A stretch of DNA of 28,729 nt, from contig DATBFY010000430.1 of NCBI GenBank assembly GCA_036558265.1, positions 1-28,729 on the forward strand, given 5' to 3'. Each line of letters begins with the position of its first letter. The first letter of the stretch is position 1. Under the pieces are notes generated by a model. It saw only the letters and a list, made by a program, of their open reading frames with translations. It did no database searches and was not told where the DNA came from. Shown here piece after piece: positions 23,159-28,729 of this stretch. The stretch comes from RYN-433 sp036558265. Its GTDB lineage: Bacteria; Planctomycetota; Phycisphaerae; Tepidisphaerales; Tepidisphaeraceae. Made by a program: the position numbers and the translations under genes.

Positions 23159-23791
23159 CCCCTCTCTCGCATACGTCACCACCAGGAACACCACCGCCTC
23201 CTCCCCCGACGTGTTCCTGATCGCGTGCGGCACGTCGGCCGGGTAGTGGGCCGAATCGCCCCGCCCCAACTCCACGTGCTCGCCATCGCTGGTCACGCGC
23301 ACCGCGCCGCGCTCCACCGTCAACAACTCGCGCGCCCCCTCGAAATGCGGGCTGCTCGACAGCGACGCCCCGGCGCGCAGCGTCACCTCGTAATACTCCA
23401 CGCTCTTCTCCAGCCGCAGCGGCGAGAGCGTGCGGATCCGCACGTCCTTGTCCGTACGATAGTGGTACGCGCGATCGTCCGCGCGGATCACGTCGATCCG
23501 GCTTCGCGTCTCGCCCGGCGCGTCCACCAGGTCCCCCAGCGACATCGCGAACGCCTGCGCGATCCGGAACGCCACCGCCAGCGTCGGGTTGGCGTTCCCC
23601 CGCTCGATCTCCGACAGCATCGAACGCGACACCCCGCACGCCGCCGAAAGCTGCTCCAGCGTCCACCCGCGCCGTTTGCGCAGTTCGCGCACGCGCCCGC
23701 AGAGCAGGCGGTGGATCGCATCGCCCTCCACCTCGCATGCCGCCGCCGCGCGCGCACGGGTCGAACGAGATTTCGCGGGGCTGGTCGCCAT
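23153..23791 (-). CDS. XRE-family transcriptional regulator with cupin sensor domain
   Basis: A 212-residue DNA-binding protein. Residues about 30-88 are an XRE helix-turn-helix (VRELRKRRGWTLEQLSAACG, then VSRSMLSEIERGNANPTLAV). A cupin_2 domain occupies about 125-210 (EYYEVTLRAGASLSSSPHFE, RELLTVERGAVRVTSDGE, DSAHYPADVPHAIRNTSGEE). Such regulators often sense a small metabolite through the cupin barrel and control catabolic genes. ATG at 23791 fits a basic Ala/Arg-rich N-terminal tail of about 20 residues; the longer frame upstream overlaps the next gene. It lies 62 bases ahead of tdh on the same strand and may control it. A promoter and palindrome precede it. Confidence 0.9.
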   Translation of the reverse strand: MATSPAKSRSTRARAAAACEVEGDAIHRLLCGRVRELRKRRGWTLEQLSAACGVSRSMLSEIERGNANPTLAVAFRIAQAFAMSLGDLVDAPGETRSRIDVIRADDRAYHYRTDKDVRIRTLSPLRLEKSVEYYEVTLRAGASLSSSPHFEGARELLTVERGAVRVTSDGEHVELGRGDSAHYPADVPHAIRNTSGEEAVVFLVVTYAREGT

Positions 23792-23793
23792 CC

Positions 23794-23832
23794 GATATGT
23801 CGAACGATATCTCCCCTTTAGTGGAATTTCAA
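23794..23832 (-). promoter_or_regulatory. Promoter and likely autoregulatory operator of the XRE-cupin gene
   Basis: On the minus strand TTGAAA (23832-23827), a 17-base spacer and TATCGT (23809-23804). The inverted pair GATAT (23794-23798) and ATATC (23807-23811), with TCGA in the middle, overlaps the -10 box, as expected for an autorepressor site. Confidence 0.5.
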
Positions 23833-23874
23833 GATGCCGGAATTGCGCTCCGGAAAACCGGAATCGGCCAGGCG

Positions 23875-24372
23875 CTATTTCGTCGGCTTGTAGTCGCCAA
23901 ACGCCCGCTGCGCCAGCTTGACCAGCCTCTCGTGCGCCGCCGTCACCCCCGCGGTCGACGTCGTCGCCTGCCCCGTGTAGCCCGGGTACTTTACCAGCAT
24001 CTGATCGTTGCCAAACGAGAAGTACAGCTCCACCGACTGATTCGCGCGCGTCACCCGGTAACCCACCACCTTCTCGAACGATCCGCTCCGCGCCGGCACC
24101 TTGTAGGTTTCCCCGTCCAGCAGGATCTTGCCCAGTTCCTTTGCCAAGCCGGCATCGAGCAGCCGGATCGGCGCTTCGCTCGCCATCGAGCCGTCCGGTC
24201 GCTGGAAGTTCCACCCTTCCAGCTTCGTCGGGTTCGACAGGACGTAAACCGCGTTCGACCCCAGGAAATCCATCGCCGCCTGATCCGCCTGTGTATCGAC
24301 GGGCTTCGAACAACCCGTTGTCAGCAGGCCCAGCAGCAACAAGACGGGAACACCGGCGGTGGAGCGCTTCAT
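23875..24372 (-). CDS. Lipoprotein, hypothetical
   Basis: A 165-residue envelope lipoprotein. The signal peptide VLLLLGLLTTGC ends in a lipobox (cysteine about residue 21). The mature domain is mixed alpha/beta: AAMDFLGSNAVYVLSNPTKL, YKVPARSGSFEKVVGYRVTR, VELYFSFGNDQMLVKYPGY, and a C-terminal helix HERLVKLAQRAFGDYKP. ATG at 24372 lacks a Shine-Dalgarno sequence; a -10-like TATGCT lies eight bases upstream (24381-24386). It is upstream of the XRE regulator on the same strand but separated by 83 bases with the regulator's own promoter. No family is recognised. Confidence 0.75.
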   Translation of the reverse strand: MKRSTAGVPVLLLLGLLTTGCSKPVDTQADQAAMDFLGSNAVYVLSNPTKLEGWNFQRPDGSMASEAPIRLLDAGLAKELGKILLDGETYKVPARSGSFEKVVGYRVTRANQSVELYFSFGNDQMLVKYPGYTGQATTSTAGVTAAHERLVKLAQRAFGDYKPTK

Positions 24373-24511
24373 GCCCGACGAGCATACCCAAATTCCACCG
24401 AGCGCAACAACGGCAAACCCCGCGCGTGTGCCATATCGTCTCGCGGTGCGCTGTAACGTCGCCCCTCGCGATGGCGACGTTTTCCAAGGAGAGATGCAGG
24501 AGCCGCCCGCA

Positions 24512-24733
24512 ATGTCTTGGTGGAACCTATTCCGGTCGAAGATCGTGCGTGCACTCGGGTGTCGAACTCACGCGACGGGCACGGGCTCGAGGATTGTCGA
24601 ACCTTATTCAACATCCGTGAAATACCCACTACCAACACAGGAAAAGCAGAAGAATGTCCCACCCCCGCTCCGGGCGGCCATGGCGTCCGTCAAGAGCGGA
24701 GATTTCATCTTCGATCCCGCCAGCGGCCGATAA
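24512..24733 (+). CDS. Possible small protein
   Basis: A 73-codon frame starting ATG at 24512 with AGGAG at 24498-24502, nine bases upstream. The product begins MSWWNLFRSKIVRALG and ends SVKSGDFIFDPASGR; it has no clear domain. Third-position GC is lower than in neighbouring genes, which weakens the case. It may be a gene remnant. Confidence 0.3.
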   Translation: MSWWNLFRSKIVRALGCRTHATGTGSRIVEPYSTSVKYPLPTQEKQKNVPPPLRAAMASVKSGDFIFDPASGR

Positions 24734-24756
24734 GCTTCGCGGCGCCCGGGTGAAAA

Positions 24757-24821
24757 TACCCCCCGGGGTCCGCCTGCCCGTCGGCCCTGTCTAAGGGTAG
24801 CGCGCTTTCCCGCGCGACCCT
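24757..24821. other. Structured intergenic stretch before the GT2 gene
   Basis: Holds GGGT-GAAAAT-ACCC (24757-24770) and a stronger hairpin in which AGGGT and GCGCG (24794-24804) pair with CGCGC and ACCCT (24811-24821), with one internal mismatch. There is no T-run, so a terminator is not supported; leader structure for the downstream gene is possible. Confidence 0.4.
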
Positions 24822-24865
24822 GGTTCCGTTTGCAGGGCTTGTAGCGCCTATATGGAGTTGCTACC

Positions 24866-26098
24866 ATGCCCCGCTTTCCATCACTCTCGGCCATAACCAC
24901 CGCTGCGCATCTCGATCACGAGCCGTACATGAAACTGGTCGTCACCATACCAGCCCTCAATGAGGAGAAGACCATCCACCAGGTGGTCAGCGGGGTCCCG
25001 CGCGACATCGCAGGCGTCGACGAGACCGAGGTCATCGTCGTCAACGACGGCTCGGCCGACAACACGGCCAGGGAGGCCCTTCGCGCGGGCGCCATCGTCG
25101 TCTCGCTCCCCGGTAAAGGTGGGCTGGGCCACGTGTTCCGCACCGGGCTTGAACGCGCGATGCGCCGGGGTGCGGACATCATCGTCAACATCGACGGCGA
25201 CGGGCAGTTCAACCCCGCCGACATCCGCAAGCTCGTCCAGCCCCTCCTCCAGGATAAGGCCGACTTCGTGACCTGCAGCCGCTTTGCCGATCCGGCATTG
25301 CGGCCGACCATGCCCGTTGTCAAATACTACGGTAACCAGTGGGTCACCTCGATGATCAACTGGATCTGCGGCGGGACGAGCTTTACCGACGTCTCCTGTG
25401 GCTTTCGCGCGTTCAATCGCGAGGCGGCGTATCGCCTAACCCTATTCGGACGCTTCACTTATACGCAGGAATGCTTCATCGACCTCTTCAGCAAGGGCCT
25501 GCGCATGGCCGAGGTCCCGCTGAAGGTTCGCGGCGTACGCGAGCACGGCAAGAGCCGCATCGCCTCGAGCATCTGGAAGTACGCGACCAACAGCTTCCCC
25601 ATCATCCTCCGCGCCATGCGCGACATCCAGCCGCTCAAGTTCTTCGGCGGCATCGCGGCGATCCTGGGCGGCTTGGGCGTCATCTGCGGCGGGTTCGTCC
25701 TCTTCTGGTATCTGACCCACACCGAGCACGTCAACGGCATCGCGATCCACAAAACCACACCCTTCACCAGCATGATCCCGATCGCCGGGGTGTTGGTCAC
25801 GCTGTCGTTCCTGCTGGGGGTCCTGGCGCTCCTGGCTGACATGATGGGACGGCATCGGCGCATCAGCGAGGAAATGCTTTACCTCGCCCGCCGGCGCGTC
25901 TACTCCAGCAAGCGCACCGTGCGCGTCAGCCTGCCACCCGTCCCCGAGGAAAGCCGTCAGGGCCTGACGCTGCACGACTCGTGGAGCTTCCCGGTGATCC
26001 GCGAGGTGCCCACCGGGGCGGAGAAGGTCGACGCGCCGGTCGGGGCTGGGGGCAACGGCAAGTCTCGCCTGCGCGACGACGCCGTCAACGTCGCCTGA
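24866..26098 (+). CDS. Family 2 glycosyltransferase with C-terminal membrane helices (dolichol-phosphate-mannose-synthase-like)
   Basis: A 410-residue (or 389 from 24929) GT-A glycosyltransferase that transfers a sugar from a nucleotide donor, probably onto a polyprenyl phosphate. The catalytic domain has VVTIPALNEEKTIHQVV, the acidic VVNDGSADNT, and DGD of IVNIDGDGQFNPAD (the metal-binding DxD). SCGFRAFNREAAYRL and the FTYTQECFIDLF segment are typical of this DPM/undecaprenyl branch. Two C-terminal helices (KFFGGIAAILGGLGVICGGF and the ITS-like MIPIAGVLVTLSFLLGVLAL) anchor it. ATG at 24866 has GGAG nine bases upstream but adds an atypical 21-residue head; ATG at 24929 starts right at the first beta strand and may be the true start. 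It is 15 bases before the next glycosyltransferase. Confidence 0.9.
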   Translation: MPRFPSLSAITTAAHLDHEPYMKLVVTIPALNEEKTIHQVVSGVPRDIAGVDETEVIVVNDGSADNTAREALRAGAIVVSLPGKGGLGHVFRTGLERAMRRGADIIVNIDGDGQFNPADIRKLVQPLLQDKADFVTCSRFADPALRPTMPVVKYYGNQWVTSMINWICGGTSFTDVSCGFRAFNREAAYRLTLFGRFTYTQECFIDLFSKGLRMAEVPLKVRGVREHGKSRIASSIWKYATNSFPIILRAMRDIQPLKFFGGIAAILGGLGVICGGFVLFWYLTHTEHVNGIAIHKTTPFTSMIPIAGVLVTLSFLLGVLALLADMMGRHRRISEEMLYLARRRVYSSKRTVRVSLPPVPEESRQGLTLHDSWSFPVIREVPTGAEKVDAPVGAGGNGKSRLRDDAVNVA

Positions 26099-26113
26099 CG
26101 CGATCGTGAGCCT

Positions 26114-27325
26114 ATGGCGCCTCGTCGCGTCCTGTTCGTCACCACCACCTATCCACTGCAGCCGGGGGATGCGATTCCATCGTTCGTGGCGGACCTCGCG
26201 CAGGCGCTGGTGCGGGATCATGGCCTGGAGATCCGGGTGATCGCACCCCATCACGCCGGGGCGGCCAAGCACGAATTCGTCAACGGCGTCGAGATCGAGC
26301 GGTTCCAATATGCCCTCAACCCACAGAGGCAATGCGTGGCATACGGGGGCGGCATCCCGGACAACCTGGGCAACTTTCCGCGCGCCAAATGGCAGTTGCC
26401 CGCCTTCTTCGCGGGGATGGCGGCGGCGGTCTGGCGCAACGCCGACTGGGCGGACCTCGTCCACGCCCACTGGGTCGAGCCGGCGTTCCTGGCAATGGCC
26501 GCCAACCGCGCGGGGCGCCCGGTGGTGGTCAGCGTGCACTCGCTCAAACCCCGGGCCAGCCGACTGGCGCGCTGGACGCTGGGCCGGGCTCAGCGCGTGC
26601 TGTTCAACAGTCAATACACGATGACCCAGGCACGGGAGAAGGGTTACTTCCCGTGCCGCGGCGAGGTCGTCTACCAGGGATATGATCAGTCCCTCTTTGG
26701 AACCTTGCCGCGACTCAACGAGTCGCGGGCCGCGCTGGGCATTTCCCCGGATGCCATTCTCGTTCTTGCACTCGGTCGCATGATCGAGGTCAAAGGTCTG
26801 CACATCCTGGCGTCGGCGGCGGATCGGTTCATGAACTCGCGACCCAAGGTCCACCTGGTCATCGCCGGCGACGGACCGATGCGGCCGGAGATCGAGGCCA
26901 TCATCGGCAGGGCGGCATCGCGCGACCGCATCCACCTGACCGGCGCCCTGCCGCGGATCGAGGTCGCGCGCCTGATGGCCGAGGCGGACCTCTTCGTCAA
27001 CCCCGGCATCGTCGATTCCCGCGGGCGGGCCGAGGGCCTTGGCATCACGACCATCGAAGCCATGGCCAGCGGCCTGGCGTGCGTCGGCAGCCGCGTGGGT
27101 GGCATCGCCGAGACGATCGTGGACGGCCAGACCGGCCTTCTTGTCCCGCCCGGCGACCAGCCCGTACTGGCCGAGGCGATCGGACGATTGATCGACGACA
27201 GCGCCCTGCGGACCCGGATGGGCCAGACCGCCCGCCAGGTGGCCCGCGACCGATTCGCCTGGCCGGTGCTGGCGGGTCAAGTCGGCGAGGTCTATCGGCG
27301 CGTCAGTTCGGAGTTCACGCTTTAG
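26114..27325 (+). CDS. Family 4-type (GT-B) glycosyltransferase
   Basis: A 403-residue two-domain GT-B retaining glycosyltransferase of the GT4/GT1 group. The N-terminal acceptor domain begins RVLFVTTTYPLQPGDAIPSF and includes WADLVHAHWVEPAFL. The C-terminal donor domain has the ALGRMIEVKG loop (R222 and K227), LVIAGDGPMRPEIE, and the EX7E motif E307 to E315 (EGLGITTIEAMASG) that binds the nucleotide sugar. The acceptor is probably a lipid-linked sugar. It starts 15 bases after the GT2 gene and is likely in one operon with it and the downstream methyltransferase. Confidence 0.92.
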   Translation: MAPRRVLFVTTTYPLQPGDAIPSFVADLAQALVRDHGLEIRVIAPHHAGAAKHEFVNGVEIERFQYALNPQRQCVAYGGGIPDNLGNFPRAKWQLPAFFAGMAAAVWRNADWADLVHAHWVEPAFLAMAANRAGRPVVVSVHSLKPRASRLARWTLGRAQRVLFNSQYTMTQAREKGYFPCRGEVVYQGYDQSLFGTLPRLNESRAALGISPDAILVLALGRMIEVKGLHILASAADRFMNSRPKVHLVIAGDGPMRPEIEAIIGRAASRDRIHLTGALPRIEVARLMAEADLFVNPGIVDSRGRAEGLGITTIEAMASGLACVGSRVGGIAETIVDGQTGLLVPPGDQPVLAEAIGRLIDDSALRTRMGQTARQVARDRFAWPVLAGQVGEVYRRVSSEFTL

Positions 27326-27423
27326 CGTGCTCTTGAACTCCGGACGCACCCCCGGTGGGGACATTCCCGAGGCCTGCTGGGGTGTCAAACGTTTCGGCCC
27401 CGTGGTATCGTCCGCCATTTCCT

Positions 27424-28182
27424 ATGGCGGAGAATGCATCCATGGCGTCTGTGGACAGTGTGACGCTCCCCGCGGCGGGGCAGCGATTTGATAAGGACTA
27501 CGCGTACGGCGCATACACGGCCGACTACTTCAATGGCCTGTTGCGCAAGCAGCGCAAGTTAAGCCAGCGCTGGCGGTTCAAGTGGATCGACCGGTGCCTG
27601 CGGCCGGCGGCGGGGGATCGGATCGTGGACCTGGGATGCGGGGCGGGGCTGGTGGCCCGGTACCTGCTGGAGAAGGGGTGCGAAGTCCATGGCGTAGACC
27701 TGGCGGAGGAAGGCATCCGCACCGCTCAAGGGCTTTGCAGGGATTTCCCGAAAGGCAGCTTCAAGGTCGGGGACGCGAGCAAGTGCGACCACCTGCCCAG
27801 CGGCACGTTCGACAAGGCCTGCTCGGTGGACGTGATCGAGCATTGCGGGCACGACGTGATGCTCGACATCTTTGCCGAGGCCAATCGCCTGCTGAAGCCG
27901 GGGGGGTTGTACTTCGTCTACACCCCCAACCCGCGCCACTGGATCGAGCGGTTCAAGGACTGGGGGTTCATCCTGAAGCAGGATCCGACGCACACGGGCC
28001 TGCGGCTCGCCAGGCCGATCCTGGAGGGGTTGGAAGAGAAGGGGTTCGAAGTCGTCGAAAGCCTGCGCCCGCCGTCGATGATCCCGGTGTTCAACTGGTT
28101 CGAGCGGGCGTGGAGCGTGCTGCCGGGGGCGGCAGGGGGGTTGGGGGTGTATCGAATTACAGTTTTGGCGAGGAAGAAGTAG
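27424..28182 (+). CDS. Class I SAM-dependent methyltransferase
   Basis: A 252-residue cytoplasmic methyltransferase. Motif I is RIVDLGCGAGLVARYL (about residues 66-81), strand 2 ends in EVHGVDLAEEGIRTA, motif II is CSVDVIEHC, and ANRLLKPGGLYFVYTPNP is the post-II loop. This is the UbiG/Methyltransf_11/25 pattern. The substrate may be a sugar, lipid or glycan of the neighbouring glycosyltransferase pathway, but that is inference. ATG at 27424 is chosen, with a second in-frame ATG at 27442; the open frame upstream to 27355 has no good start. No Shine-Dalgarno sequence; TATCGT lies 12 bases upstream. Confidence 0.88.
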   Translation: MAENASMASVDSVTLPAAGQRFDKDYAYGAYTADYFNGLLRKQRKLSQRWRFKWIDRCLRPAAGDRIVDLGCGAGLVARYLLEKGCEVHGVDLAEEGIRTAQGLCRDFPKGSFKVGDASKCDHLPSGTFDKACSVDVIEHCGHDVMLDIFAEANRLLKPGGLYFVYTPNPRHWIERFKDWGFILKQDPTHTGLRLARPILEGLEEKGFEVVESLRPPSMIPVFNWFERAWSVLPGAAGGLGVYRITVLARKK

Positions 28183-28191
28183 AAGAACGCG

Positions 28192-28247
28192 CACGGGCTG
28201 GAAGCCCGTGATACGGAAAAGTCACGGGCGGGGCGCCCGTGCTACGG
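28192..28247. repeat. CACGGGC hairpin repeat, two units
   Basis: Two hairpins: CACGGGCT (28192-28199), GGA, AGCCCGTG (28203-28210), and CACGGGCG (28223-28230), GGG, CGCCCGTG (28234-28241). Same family as 9797-9852. It fills the gap between the methyltransferase stop and the next start. Confidence 0.8.
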
Positions 28248-28251
28248 GACT

Positions 28252-28729
28252 ATGACCAGGTCGGTGCGGTGGTTGCTGATGGGGGTCGTGCTGGCCGGTC
28301 TGGGCTGGTATGTCTGGCATGCGCGGCGGGACCTGGCGATCGTGACGCGGTTCGACGTGCGGTACCTCGTGCCGATGCTGCTGGTGCCGCTGGCGTCGCT
28401 GGGGATCAATGGTTGGATCGGGCGGGAGCTAGCGCGGGAATTTTACGTCGGTCTCGGGCAGTTCGAAGCATACGCGCTTGCGACGGTCAACGCGCTGGGC
28501 AACTACCTGCCTGTGCCGCAGGCGGGGGCGCTGGCGCGCGGGGTGTACCTCAAACGCGTGCACAACCTGGGCTACTCGACATACGCCGCGAGCGTGGTCG
28601 TGACGTACGTCTCGTCACTGGCGCTGTACGGACTGGTGGGCGTGGCTGGGCTGATTGCGCTGCGCCTGGCGGGCCGGCCGGCGCCGTGGCAGCTTTGGGC
28701 GATCTTTGCGGCGCTCGGCTCCAGCCTTG
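28252..28729 (+). CDS. UPF0104/lysylphosphatidylglycerol synthase-like membrane protein, partial
   Basis: Open frame from ATG 28252 to the window edge, 159 codons without a stop. Hydrophobic segments are VRWLLMGVVLAGLGWYVW, YLVPMLLVPLASLGINGWI and ASVVVTYVSSLALYGLVGVA. Between the last two lies ALGNYLPVPQAGALARGVYL and KRVHNLGYSTYAA, the pattern of the UPF0104/LPG synthase transmembrane family (AglD/flippase-like), where a basic YLKR helix follows a NxLxPxxxG loop. Known members sit with lipid-linked glycan genes, matching the preceding two glycosyltransferases and methyltransferase. The C-terminus is missing. Confidence 0.8.
   Translation, partial: MTRSVRWLLMGVVLAGLGWYVWHARRDLAIVTRFDVRYLVPMLLVPLASLGINGWIGRELAREFYVGLGQFEAYALATVNALGNYLPVPQAGALARGVYLKRVHNLGYSTYAASVVVTYVSSLALYGLVGVAGLIALRLAGRPAPWQLWAIFAALGSSL

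Noticed and set aside
23875..24487. Fusion of the XRE-cupin regulator with an upstream domain
   Set aside because: The longer frame overlaps a clear lipoprotein gene in another frame, and a promoter and palindrome precede the ATG at 23791.
24757..24821. tRNA or small RNA gene
   Set aside because: No cloverleaf, no T-loop motif and no acceptor pairing; only two local hairpins.
25442..27418. 658-codon open frame on the minus strand
   Set aside because: Antisense to two clear glycosyltransferases; no family features.

Overview
The window is GC-rich, densely coded bacterial chromosome, most likely from a planctomycete of the Phycisphaerae type. The indications are membrane proteins carrying a zinc ribbon of the form CGYDLRATPxRCPECG, two tandem DUF1080 (3-keto-disaccharide hydrolase) genes, a ThuA-like protein, a Gfo/Idh/MocA oxidoreductase, and an exported protein with an LEPR-XLL-like N-terminal motif. 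No rRNA, tRNA, CRISPR array, transposase or phage gene was seen. The taxonomic call is inference from gene content, since no marker gene is present.

Layout. 41-5577 (+): a PTS-type EIIC sugar permease overlapping a large secreted protein, a second secreted protein, a ribbon membrane protein and an aldo/keto reductase. 5623-6243 (-): a small membrane protein. 6244-8798 (+): a long leader, a glycine-rich RRM RNA-binding protein, a strong terminator, an acyl-CoA/lipid desaturase starting at TTG, and a conserved hypothetical; the first two genes look like a cold-adaptation unit. 8890-11409 (-): two DUF1080 paralogues and a secreted sugar isomerase/epimerase-like protein, which fit extracytoplasmic 3-keto-sugar metabolism together with the Gfo/Idh gene at 13890. 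11463-12243: a gene-poor stretch with a 21-bp minisatellite and a large inverted repeat. 12244-13668 (-): cardiolipin synthase. 13890-19846 (+): Gfo/Idh oxidoreductase, proline/glutamine-rich lipoprotein, Rieske protein, LEPR-XLL-like repeat protein, methyltransferase with regulatory domain, ThuA-like protein. 19867-24372 (-): lipoprotein, XRE-cupin regulator, threonine dehydrogenase (tdh), ribbon protein, lipoprotein and another ribbon membrane protein. 24866-28729 (+): GT2 glycosyltransferase, GT4-type glycosyltransferase, SAM methyltransferase and the start of a UPF0104/LPG-synthase-like membrane protein, together resembling a lipid-linked glycan pathway that runs off the right edge.

A notable layer is the intergenic DNA. 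At least six kinds of short-word or palindromic repeats sit in the gaps, often touching stop codons or promoters: 7-bp words of the NGTCCGT and CAGTTGT types, about 10-bp words of the ATTCGTGNNC type, CACGGGCG hairpins, a 96-bp GTCATCCTGAG/CTCAGGATGAC element, an AAGGATGAA pair, and TTCACG words. Several genes also have a -10-like hexamer only 6-8 bases before the ATG, which suggests leaderless transcripts.
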